NCBI GenBank assembly: GCA_047967505.1
Contig: CM106541.1
Source: Dipteris shenzhenensis
Taxonomy: Eukaryota; Polypodiophyta; Polypodiopsida; Gleicheniales
DNA: 64,000 nucleotides
Direction: 5' to 3' (one strand)
Shown: piece after piece, positions 54,050 through 64,000 of the stretch
How positions within the stretch are numbered: the first letter of the stretch is position 1
How the letters are laid out: every line of letters begins with the position of its first letter
Notes under the pieces: model-generated
Told to the model about the DNA's origin: nothing
The model's input: the letters and a program-made list of their open reading frames with translations, nothing else
The model's database searches: none
Translations under genes and position numbers: made by a program

Positions 54050-54790
54050 TGTGATCACACATACAAGGACTCGGTGTAAAATTTGCATGTGTTGTTCTCT
54101 CCTTGCTTCTCATGTACGCATCCCAATATTGCCCTTGTACTTATTTCTGACATATTCCACGTGATATGGAAACCCTGCAGCTCCTACCAACCACACTTTA
54201 AATATAGTGCCATAGGTGCCTGAGCCAATTTTCTTGGATCTCCATCTTTGTGACATAGGCCAAGATTGACAGTCTGTATATGTTACTAGCCAAGTGTTGT
54301 GCCCTTTGACCCTCATCATCTCTCAATGGTTGAGAGGGTTTAGGGGCTGGCTGCCCTTCACTTGTGGCTAGGGACATAGCTCGCCCATAAGTTGTTGCAG
54401 TCTTCTTTTCCCAACTCTTAGCCACTATGACACAATGATTTAATGCAACGACCCTACTCTTGTGCTTGGCCCATACACCCATCCATTGTGTTAATTTGAA
54501 GACATCAAACTCTTATACAAGAATATACATTGCATGCTTCATTGAAGCAGGTCTCTGCATTCCCAATAAATCTGTCAACCAAAATCATGGCATCCATCTC
54601 CCATTGCATCTGATTGGCAAGGTCATCATGACCTTCAAACTGTAAGCTTCTCTTAGCATCATCAAGAATCCTCCTCTTCATAGTGATGACTCCCTCTAGA
54701 CAAGACAGGGTGATGCAATCTCACTCTCCTCCATGTTGCACACCCTAACAAAAAAGGCATCTCAAATGCTTCTCATCACTCTCTTGCACT
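54050..54790 (-). pseudogene. Kinase-like relic, short copy
   Basis: - strand frames: RRILDDAKRSLQFEGHDDLA, GNAETCFNEACNVYS, MGVWAKHKSRVVALNH, then the glycine-rich loop KIGSGTYGTIFKVWLVGAA and EYVRNKYKGNIGMRT. GxGTYGxIFKV is the ATP-binding loop of protein kinases. Only the N-terminal part is present; it is homologous over about 700 bp to 56120-56860. Confidence 0.6.
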
Positions 54791-55560
54791 CACCCTTACT
54801 TAGCTCTTCCCCTACTTTTTGCTTAGTGTCAGCAATTTAGGCCATGCTTGCAAGTAGATGTTGCTGTGTGTGTGTGTGGAAAGCTTTCTCACTTTAACAC
54901 TAGCAAAGAGTTACATTTGCCACACAATAGTGAGCAGGTAGGCATCCACAAAAACTCCCACCATATGCATTCCTTTTTTTTTAATTACATGAAATGTAAA
55001 TGAGTTATCATGCATTAATGTAAAAGTTTGAAGATTAATAACTTTCAAAGCAACAATGATTCGTTCAATGCATGCATGCAACAAATGCAGAGTAAATTCT
55101 TAAAAAATATGACAAAAAATCCCCCCTTTTTATGTGGAGGTCCGAGGAAACCTGGCTCTAGGTCATGTTTCCAACTAGCTCCCCATCCTATTTAGGATGC
55201 AGGACTAGGAACCACTTCTTGGATTAGGCCCCTCGGCCAAGACTTAGAGAGATGAGGATTTTTACCTATTATCAATCCACTATTGGTGAAAATGAAATCG
55301 GCGATTGGCATATATCTTGGGTCGGTAGGTCTATTGGTGGTAATTATTGTATTACCGCCGGTAGTAGTACTACTACTAGAGGTAGTATATCACTTACCAC
55401 CGGTAGTAATATGATTTTTGGAGGGAGTACTCCTACTACCTTCTCCAAGAATCCTTCTCTTTTTGGCATTGCAATGCATCATTCGTCCATTTGCATGATG
55501 CTTAATGGCATTAATCATCCTCCAAGTAATTCTAGGCATCTTCAAAAAATTGGATCATAT
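54791..55560. other. Spacer with an ACTACC/GGTAGT palindromic block
   Basis: No gene. The stretch 55320-55450 is dense in ACCGGTAGTA and TAGTACTA motifs; GTAGTAGTACTACTAC at about 55363 is a perfect 16-base palindrome. Confidence 0.55.
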
Positions 55561-56824
55561 CAACAATGATCCATCCTAATGCATACCTATCTGCACATCA
55601 TCTATATCTACCTCTTAATGCTACTTCTTGAAGCTTAGGTGGCAAGCCATTGTTTTTTCACCCATGCTCATTCTCTTTCCTACGAACTCGCGAGGCAAAG
55701 TCAGCATCTGTCTTCAAAGACTTATTCTTCAAATACTTGAATGCCTTTTAACCCTTTGAGAAGCCCATGGCCACCCCCCAGTCTATGATGCCTACTTAAC
55801 ATCTAGAATTTCCAACAAAATCTAACAAGATATTGCCCAGTTGTAGGTTATACCTTCAGCGTGCAGACTTGCTAAACCATCGACCAATGCATGCATTATA
55901 TGAAGGAGATTTTCACCAAAGACATTAACTCGGTCAATATCTTCCTTTCCCAATGTAGAATGAAGCCCCTCAGTCATTCTGGCCATTAGATTTGCTCCTC
56001 CCCTTAGAACATGGTAAAGGTAGTGTGTGAACTTGCCTTGCTCCATTGGTAGAATCTGAAGGAACTGCAACAGACTATCACCATTAAAGTAAGGTGTGAT
56101 GGTCCATAGTGGCAATTCTCAGGTTGTTGCAATCACATGGACAAGGATTGGGTGTAGAATCTGTATGAGTGTTTCTCTCCTTGATTCACATGTCCACATC
56201 CCAATATTTACCTTGTACTTAAATTTGGAATATTCTACGTGATATAGCAACCTTGCAGCTCCTACCAAGTGCACTTTAAATATAGTGCCATAGGTTCCTA
56301 AACCAATTTTCATGCCAACTTGTATCTCCTTCTCTATGACATATGGCAAGTGTGATGCACTGGTTATGATACTAGCCACGTGCTATGTCCTTTGTAGCAC
56401 CTCATCACCTCTCAATGGCTAAGAGGATCCAGAGGCTACCTACCCTTCACCTGTGGCCAAGGACATATCTCAACCACATAAGTGGTTGTTGCAATCTTCT
56501 TGTGCTAGCTCTTAACCACTATGACCCACCAATTTGATGCTAGAACCTTACTCTTGTGCTTGGCCCATGCACCCATCCATTGTGTTAACTTTAGGATATC
56601 AAATTCTTGTGCAAGAGTAGGGTCTACATTGCATGCTTTGATGAAGTGAAGCTATGCATTCCCAATAAAGCTATATCCCATTGTATTAGATAGTGACAAG
56701 GTCATCATGACCTTCAGAATGCAAACTCCTCTTAGCATCATGAAGAATCCTCCTCTTCATAGTGCCGCTTCCAAGCCGTTTCCTCCAGACTAGACATGGT
56801 TGATTCCATCTCACTCTCCTCCAT
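55560..56824 (-). pseudogene. Kinase-like relic, longer copy
   Basis: The - strand starts MEESEMESTMSSLEET at 56824, then a frameshift. Farther on: IGLGTYGTIFKVHLVGAARL (glycine-rich loop), HPILVHVIATT, TPYFNGDSLLQFLQILP, a helix with LLHIMHALVDGLASLHAEGI (the segment before the catalytic loop; the expected H-x-D is not kept), GIIDWGVAMG (in place of the DFG region) and DRYALGWIIVDMIQ (helix F). The order is that of a protein kinase domain. With no HRD and DWG for DFG it would be a pseudokinase even if whole; several stops show decay. It is partly duplicated at 54050-54790. Confidence 0.6.
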
Positions 56825-56869
56825 ATTGCACACCCTAATAGAAAAGACATCCCAAATGCTTTTCACTAG

Positions 56870-57200
56870 ATGAGGCCCCTCAACCAAGACTTGGAGAGAG
56901 GAGGATTTTTACTTCTTCTCTATCCACTTTTGGTGAAATGATCCCGGTGGTGGGAGGCATATATCTTGGGCCAATAGTATTATCAGTAGTAATTTGTATA
57001 TTACCACTGATAATATTAATTATACCGATGGTAGTACTATCTTTATCACCTAGTAATAATAATACCAGTAGTAGTACTAGCACTATCACTAGTATTATTA
57101 CGTAAAACTACCATCAGTGGTATTAACACTATCATCGATAGTGAACGATCACTCATAGTTTGAATACCACCACCGATAGTTAGCTGGTTGACAAGTCAAT
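56870..57200. repeat. Second ACTACC/GGTAGT-rich block
   Basis: Begins with GGCCCCTC and AGACTTGGAGAGAGGAGGAT like 55225-55260, then many TACCACT/AGTAGT/ATCACTAGT short palindromic motifs. Upstream part of the kinase-like duplication. A third, smaller block lies at 59385-59470. Confidence 0.6.
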
Positions 57201-57945
57201 GCCACTTGACAGGAAACAGCATGATTGTGCATGTAATTGTATGAAATGCATCATCATGATACATAATCACAAGAAAATGACATGATTACATAAATATACG
57301 ATACCAGAATAAGGCCAATGCAGTAAGACAGAACAGAAATTAGGAGAAGAAAGATAACATTGAATGGAATACATCGATTGACATGTTAGAAGACCTGGGT
57401 AGGCATGCTAGAAGTTGTTAGAAGCTCAAGTTAGTGAAGTGTGAAGCAAGATGGAAGGAAACAAAGTACCAATAAGCAAGACCACAATTTTGGCAACATC
57501 AATAGAGGCAAAGGTAGGGTAAAAATCATGTTCAAGAGGTGTGTGGTTGTAGTTTGGAATCTAATGGGTAGTCCACAACTATCAATTTTATAGTTGATTC
57601 CAATGGCGGTATAGTGTATGACAAAAGCCAAAAGGATATTTTGAATCATGCCAAAGTTTTTCTAAGTGAACCCGATGAGCATGCATGCAATTCTTGTACT
57701 GTTTTGCAACCTCTATGTAGATAGTGCTTCATTATAGCCCTGCATGTAGGATTTTTCTTAACATTAATTTGGTGGATAAATGACCATCATCCATTCCTTG
57801 ATGGTATTTTTCCATGACAAATTCTATTTTGTGCAAAAAGATGCATAGCTATAGGACAATGTCATTTTCTATACTTGTAGGCCACCTATTAGTGTGCATT
57901 TCCATAATTTGAGTGCTATTCTTTTTTGCTCATCTTTTTGGGGAA
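57201..57945. other. Spacer, no gene recognised
   Basis: Only short frames; no element ends seen until the solo LTR. Confidence 0.45.
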
Positions 57946-57950
57946 TGTAG

Positions 57951-58302
57951 TGTTGAGATATCGAGCTCCACTCGCGATATGCCAGGGTGACTGTTGTGCA
58001 TTTATGTCACCGACTTGTTAGCTAGAGGTGTGGTTGGTACACCGCCCACAAATAATAGCTAGATGACAGCTATCCTTATCTACACTAGTTCGTGGATCAG
58101 TTAGTATGCCACCTTAGTTAGTTGAGTTTGGTTTGAGACCCACATATAGGGTTCTTCTATTTCTTTGTACTTGAGTTCTTTTGGCTTTCACAACTAAGAA
58201 GAGGAAAACTGTTTTCAGCCTCCACCTTTGTGTGTATTCCCCCATTGTGCATGTGAGAAAGCCGCAAGTGAGACTCCTTCCCTCTCTCCCACAATCTTCA
58301 CA
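57951..58302. mobile_element. Solo LTR, 352 bp
   Basis: TGTTGAGATATCGAGC...CAATCTTCACA, flanked by the perfect 5-bp duplication TGTAG (57946-57950 and 58303-58307). No PBS, PPT or coding sequence next to it. Different from the other LTR families in the window; orientation not determined. Confidence 0.8.
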
Positions 58303-59930
58303 TGTAGCCATTGAGAGATGTTCCATGATCTCTTTGTGCTTACTAGGTTTCTTATCTATGGTGTGACATAAGTAAGTGGGCTCATAGTGAGGCGAATCAA
58401 GCCTCTGCATGATGTTGAGGTTGAACTCATATAGCAATAACATTCATCTGATAAATGGTGGCTTTATGATTGATTTATTCATTAGGTAGAGCAATGCCTA
58501 ATGGTCCACATGGAATACTAATAGATCAGTGCTTCGTGCATTACTCTACCCAATAAACAATGCCAAAAGTTTGCACACTGTACACCATTCTATGGGCTTT
58601 CATTGGGGTGGTTGATCATCTCCACTTTTGAGAATATTTGGTTGGTGTCAAGGATTGCATCATGTGAATTTTGTTGTGATTACATGTCATGATGACATAT
58701 TTCATGCAATCATAGGTACAATCATGCATTTACGCTATCATGTTAAATTACACGACGCAGTGGAATAGAAATTGAACAAAGAATAGAGAGTACACAGTAA
58801 ACTAGAGAGGAACAAACTTTTCCTTCAATATTGATGTAGTACAGATGATGGCTCTGTCCACCTGTGCACTCCCACAATGGAGCTTAGATGGCGATCTAGA
58901 CAGATACTAGGTGAAGAGCTACTAGCTAGAAGATCTGATCTGATACAATGGACTGGGGAGGTTGCCTCTTTATAGCTATGAGGGCGGTAGTCAGATCAAC
59001 ATAGTCAGTGGAGGCAACCAGTCGACCTAGTTGGTGGAGCCGACCAGTCAACCTCGTCCATGGAATATTCAAGGAATATTCCCTAAACCATCGCCTCAAG
59101 GGCTCTTGCCCCCGAACCTGGTGGGGGGCCACTGGCCCCTAGGCCTTAGCAAGAATAAGGGTATCCCACACAATCACCTTTCTACCATCAACAGTCTCAT
59201 TGATAGACCTCATCTGACATGCAAGTCAGGATCCATCCAGTGTCCCGGGCTCACACATGGCTTCTCCTCATATGGGGGCCTTACAACTTGAGCACCTTGG
59301 ACCACTAGTGCTTACCAGGAGGGTGGGGCATTGAGCATATCTAACATATCACGTGGCCCTAACCTGGAAACCGAATACATACCAATGGTAGTATCAATAC
59401 TACTGGTGGTATCCTACTACCGGCAATAGCACTAATACTATCGCCAGAGACCAGTGCTATCTTAAAGAGAGTAGGATGTGAGGGACAATTGATATGAGGC
59501 CTATGGATGAGATGAGCCTTGCACTCAGGCTTGCATCATAGGCCACTTTTTTGGTGTTGTAATATTTTTGGCACCCCATGTGTCAAACCATTGTAATGAA
59601 ATTCTTATTTAAAATGAAATTTCAATTTTTTTGTTCAGCATTTGCCCACATGCCTATATTGAAAAATGTACATGAGTTTCAATTGATTATTCTGTTAATT
59701 GTAATTAAAGATTGCAACATGTACATTTTGTTAAATTAAAGTAATTTTGTTATTTTTCATAGCATGTGTAGCAGTTTGCATCTGTCATGGGATATGTAAC
59801 ATCTTCATCTTGCATCGTGCATATTGCATGTGACATTTTCATCTTACATCCTACATCACACATCGGCATCTCACAAATGTTGAATTCTATGCATGCATAG
59901 CTTGCACACTATGACACATCTAGCATCCAA
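58303..59930. other. Spacer with LTR-like fragment and palindromic block
   Basis: An imperfect inverted repeat (TTATTCATTAGGTAGAGCAA with GCATTACTCTACCCAATAAA) spans about 58475-58555. A TATA-like CTATAAAGAG on the - strand at about 58970 and a CAACCAGTCGACC/GACCAGTCAACC near-duplication suggest an old LTR between about 58740 and 59200, but no TSD was found. 59385-59470 holds ACTACTGGTGGTA motifs. Confidence 0.35.
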
Positions 59931-62212
59931 CTCCACTTCGCTCTCTAGTTTGCAATAGTTTCCTGTGAGAATATCCCAAGGAGAGGAAACTCCTCCCCTG
60001 CCTAGGGAACCAAAAGGTTCCAAAAGAGCTAGCAAGAATCCATTGATGCAAGAGGAGGTTGAAGAGGAGTATCGATGTGCCGAGAAGCAACGCTTATACC
60101 TCGAGTGACTATGCAACATTGCGAGTGCAACGGTCGAGCACGTGCCAGACACTATTGTATGCACATCCATATATGCTCAGCTTAGAGGTCTATATGTTTA
60201 ATATTACAATTTTTGCATGCTTTTAATATTATATTTATCATTTCTTAGGTCTTTTTGTCACTAATTATCACATATGAACTAGTAACCACCAACATCATGT
60301 GCATTAGTTTTTTTAGGCATGCAATGGAAGGAAGTCAGTAAGCTCGTCTGAAAACAAGAACTTTTGGAAATCTATCCCTTAGAGGCCGATGAAGGTGAAG
60401 CCTCAGGAAGCCAAGCTAGGAGATGTAGGAGAACAACATGGCAAGTGGAAGATGTAGGAGGAAGGTGGAAGCACCCCAACCCAAGTACTAAACTAGCATG
60501 GTAGATGGAAGATCACCAATTGCCAAGATGAGCGAATTTGGAAAAATTCTAGGCAAATCTATATCATGGTATATGGGAAGGCACTACATCATAACGAAGC
60601 TGCAATGTACTTTGCCAAATTCTTGTGCATGCAATTCATAAAAAGAATCCATGTGGACTTCTTGTCTTAGAAGAACAAGCATACACTATGTTGTATATGC
60701 CAATGTCTATTTGACAACTCAACTGGCTACTATGCTTTACCTTGAGACCATAAGTTTCATATTTATTGTTTAGTATATTACTTGCCAACTAGAGCTATAT
60801 CCTAGCTATATGTCCACTTTGTAAATCCTAACTATTGATAGCATTGTACATGGTGTTGGGCTTAGGACAGGTGTATCCAGAAGCATGACTTTGAACTCTT
60901 TACAATGTATATTAATCTATGATCGATGTATCCAATACTATGACAAAATATATGTTCTTGGGGATGAAATCTTTATCTATGACTAAAATATATGTTCTTT
61001 CAAATCTCTTTAACACCAATTTATATGGATGGGAAAAAATATTTATTTCAAGTTTATGTTCTTTCAAGTTATATAGTTGTAATTATGAATGAAAATACAA
61101 CTTGGGAATTGAATTTTATAGATAAATTAAATTAATGTAAAGAAATTTATAGAATAAAGTAATTTGTACAACTCCATCTCAACTGATAAACTAGCAATCC
61201 TAAATCAAATTGTAGGTTGTACTTGAAATAAAAATGCTTGCAACTAAATGAAATAGCATTTAGCATTTGCAACGAAAGTTTCTGACATAAAGGAAATCCT
61301 TACATGTGCATTCCATCTGAATTGCTAAACTAGTAATCCTAAATCAATTTGTTTGTTGCAATCCCACATTAAAATCCTAAAACCTAAACGAAAAATCATT
61401 TTCCATTTGTCATTGAAATATAGATTAGAATAAAGAGTTTTCCATAAAAATTAAAGAACCAACCCTATCATGGCTACTTATATGCACTTGCGTAATATGC
61501 ACTTATATTTTTAGAGCTAAAATAAACTTCAACTATATGATCTACTAGAATTATTAAACCCATGCATCAATTGGAATTTAAAACACCATGCAACACCCTT
61601 AATCCATCACATTAAATCCTAATCTTGAAAGTGAACCAAATAGAATGTTACCAAAGGAAAGAAATATCACTTTGCATAAGATTCTTCCATCACATCACTG
61701 CATAGGCTTCTATTGCATATGATGGCGAGTGGCATGCCAGTTGGTGTGCTCTTGAGCAAATGAACCTAGTGAAGAGTACCTCAACCAGCATTAGCACCCA
61801 AAAGCCTATGCAATGGTGATGAGGAAGAAGAAAATATTCAAAGCCAAAACCCTAAACACAATACATTTAAAATGCAATGTAGGGGACTTTGAAGCATGCA
61901 ATTCAAGCATCCCATGGTTCACAAATCACTATCACCAAGCTAAGCCGTAGTGCATGATGAGACAACACCATGTTGTTAGCGTGCCACCCATTATCAATAT
62001 GGTGTTGTTTGCTCTTTGTGCGTGTGTGTTGTGCTTGAGACACTGCTAAGAGCATGAAGAATGATGGTGGTGCTACAAAATGTGCTAATCACAATGTGAA
62101 ATTATCATCCCACCCTAAACCTGCAACCATCAATCAAAAAACAACAAGACATTCAAAATGCAATGAGACATACAAAACCCACTGTCATCATCATTGCCAT
62201 CATTACCACAAT
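59931..62212. other. AT-rich spacer with scattered coding-like pieces
   Basis: The + strand at 59931-60170 reads as coding with stops (for example QEEVEEEYRCAEKQRLYLE) and at 60490-60670 (ALHHNEAAMYFAKFLC). I recognise neither. The rest is AT-rich with short frames. Confidence 0.35.
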
Positions 62213-62560
62213 TCATGAGTCACTATCCTTATCATGTTCATAATCAATTTTCTCATCTTTAGACCCATGTAGAATGCGAATATTATTTCCTTCCTCTTCA
62301 TCTGATTCATCCTTCTCATCACTATCCTCCTCATATGTTGCACCATCAGCCCCCTCCTCATCCTCTTCTTGGGGTTCTAGGATTTGCAATGATGGGACCG
62401 TGGATAACATCAGGTGGGATATCATAGGTCCATTTTGTAAATTTCCCTCATATCCCACATCTCCTAATTTTTTGAGCATTTTATGATTGGCATAGATGTA
62501 TACTAGCTTCTCAACCCGATTCTCTAGAAGTCTATTTTATAAAGTACTATGAATGCACTC
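62213..62560 (-). pseudogene. Possible hAT transposase C-terminus relic
   Basis: The 88-aa frame 62479-62213 ends in a long acidic tail (EEDEEGADGATYEEDSDEKD). Just upstream in the same frame is NRLLENRVEKLVYIYANHK, which resembles the RNR...EKLVxVxxNxR segment after the dimerisation region of plant hAT-type transposases. The upstream side is cut by the LTR that begins at 62579. Assignment rests on this one motif. Confidence 0.35.
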
Positions 62561-62578
62561 AGGGTCTAAAAGGTTCTA

Positions 62579-64000
62579 TGACACCAAAATTTGGTATCGT
62601 TTATTTGGAATTGGTGTTGTTTTTTTCTATGTTTGCTAAAAGTGTGAGTATCCTTGGTATGAGATGAGATTTATTTGTGTATGGGATACTGTGGGATTTT
62701 TAGAAAATAGGAAGACTGAGCCATGTACAGAGGTGGGTCTCATGTCCATGTGTTCCAATAATGTAAGAGAGATCACATGCAAGCATGTCAAAGGCATGTT
62801 AAGTGTGGAAGAGTGTGGAATCAAGAGGAATCCTTCTAGAATTCCTATATGGAATAAGGAGGATGTGGACATATGGAAAAGAGAGGGTCCCTATGGGCTC
62901 CATGTGGGAAGACCCTTGACTCTCTCAATATTTTAAGGCTCATGAGAATCAACATGTCAAGAATAGCCAAAAAGACATGGATGGTGACATACACAGGTTT
63001 ATGTGTTTGATGGGGAAAGGAATCTACAGGCAACAACAACAATTGTAGATGGGTGAAGAAGGGTGACAAAATCTCTATAAAAGGATCCCTCTCTCTTGTT
63101 CAACATCTCTTCCACCATTAAGCCTCATGTTGCTGTAGCTCTAGTCTCCTCAAGCCTCTTTCATGAGACTTCTCTCTCCCTCTTGTAGATATCCTCTTAT
63201 GTAGTCTCTTGTGTCCAACATATCATCTCTACTTCATTCTCTTTCTATGAGTAGTCTTGGAGGTCCCACTCCCTTTTGTATGTATGAAACCTTTTCTTCT
63301 CCCTTGTGTTTGTAGTATTTTGAGTTGCGTTTGAGTAGAGTCTCATGCTATTGGTAATGAAGGTCACTTTAGGTTCTCTCTCTTGAGTGTGTTTCCCCTT
63401 TTTCCCATTGCTTTGTTCTTTTCTCTGTTCCAAAGTCTTCAAAAGTGCTTCATATTCAGCCACTCATTGTGCATATATGGTTTATCCATTTCCTGAGCCA
63501 CAAAGGAGCTCTTCCTTCCCTCTTAGATGACCTCTTTGGGACTTTGATCATTGATAAAGTTTGATCATGGGGGGATTATTCTCCCAAGTCAGCATCAATA
63601 GAAGGAGTAGGTGTTTTCCATGGCTATTTAATCCTTTGTTAGTGTTTTACTCATAGCTTTTTGCTCAATGATCTGATTTTGATGAAACTTATATCAAACT
63701 AAAGATTTTGTCAAAACACATCATTGTATGTATTCAGTATTTAAAAGAAAATGTTAAACCAAATGTTATGAGTCTCTGTGTGTGATAATTTTTTTTAAAG
63801 ATAGTTTTTACCCCTTCCAGTAAATGTCCATAACATTTCAATTGCTTCTCTATTCCGTATAAAACATATGCCAGTGCAAAGCTCATTTCAAGGTGCATCT
63901 CTATGTGTACTTAAATATTTAATATCATGTATCTAGTAAAAGTCATAGGCCTCTATGCTTGATGACAATTTGCATAATGTTTTTGAGCTACTTGTAGAGG
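62579..64000 (+). mobile_element. LTR of the GypE family, + orientation, cut by window end
   Basis: TGACACCAAAATTTGGTATC... matches the GypE LTR read from its U3 start (TGTGACGCCAAAAATTG), with moderate divergence. TATA box 63075-63085. It runs to the window edge without reaching the LTR end. No clear polypurine tract precedes it, so it is either the 5' LTR of an element to the right or a solo LTR. Confidence 0.85.
63075..63085 (+). promoter_or_regulatory. TATA box of the GypE-family LTR
   Basis: CTATAAAAGGA, same context (ACAAA.TCTCTATAAAAGGA) as in GypE. Confidence 0.65.

Noticed and set aside
58740-59200. Another solo LTR
   Set aside because: A TATA-like motif and near-duplicates are present, but I found no TG/CA ends with a matching target duplication.
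1-64000. tRNA, rRNA or organelle DNA
   Set aside because: No cloverleaf, rRNA core or chloroplast/mitochondrial gene recognised; TGGTATCAGAGC sites are primer sites, not tRNA genes.

Overview
This is nuclear DNA from a land plant, almost entirely nested transposable elements and gene relics. The evidence is Ty1/copia elements with the plant initiator-methionine tRNA primer site (TGGTATCAGAGC), a Ty3/gypsy element of Tat type with a second RNase H, a hAT-like MITE, solo LTRs, spliced relic genes, and no operon, CRISPR, rRNA or tRNA. Relic genes of widespread, transposase-like character and the sheer TE density suggest a large genome such as a fern, lycophyte or gymnosperm; this is a guess. I see no clearly intact host gene.

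Layout. 1-4.87 kb: the 3' part of a + strand gypsy element (integrase, PPT, LTR), split by a 2.6-kb gag-only copia-type element (626-3261) with identical LTRs and a perfect 5-bp TSD. 4.89-7.9 kb: an unknown spliced gene relic directly behind the gypsy LTR, interrupted by a TRIM-like element (5768-7313). 8.1-9.1 kb: a foldback and a histone H3/CENH3-like pseudogene (- strand). 9.9-18.9 kb: an unknown multi-exon gene relic (- strand) whose coding frame continues across a 6.3-kb degenerate copia element (10781-17039), which itself carries a solo LTR of the gag-only family. 19.74-27.21 kb: a young copia element ('CopA') with telomere-like repeats in its LTR, an array of ACGT-core motifs in its leader, and an unusual inverted 3' end bounded by a matching target duplication. 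27.4-28.0 kb: a tandem repeat. 28.1-35.3 kb: a decayed gypsy pol ('GypC') carrying a 449-bp MITE and a deletion derivative of CopA ('CopB'). 35.4-40.1 kb: a 3'-truncated copia element ('CopD'). 40.2-43.2 kb: tandem repeats and a relic of an uncharacterised, possibly transposase-derived protein family. 43.58-53.07 kb: a nearly intact Tat-like gypsy element ('GypE', - strand) inserted in a copia RNase H relic ('CopF'). 54-57.2 kb: a partial tandem duplication of a kinase-like relic. 57.95-58.3 kb: a solo LTR with TSD. 62.2-64 kb: a possible hAT C-terminus relic and another GypE-family LTR running off the window.

How it fits together: at least six insertions can be ordered by nesting, and in several cases the broken target reading frame can be followed on both sides. 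The gag-only element and CopA look youngest by LTR identity. Most claims here rest on motif recognition by eye; family assignments of the non-TE relics need profile searches.
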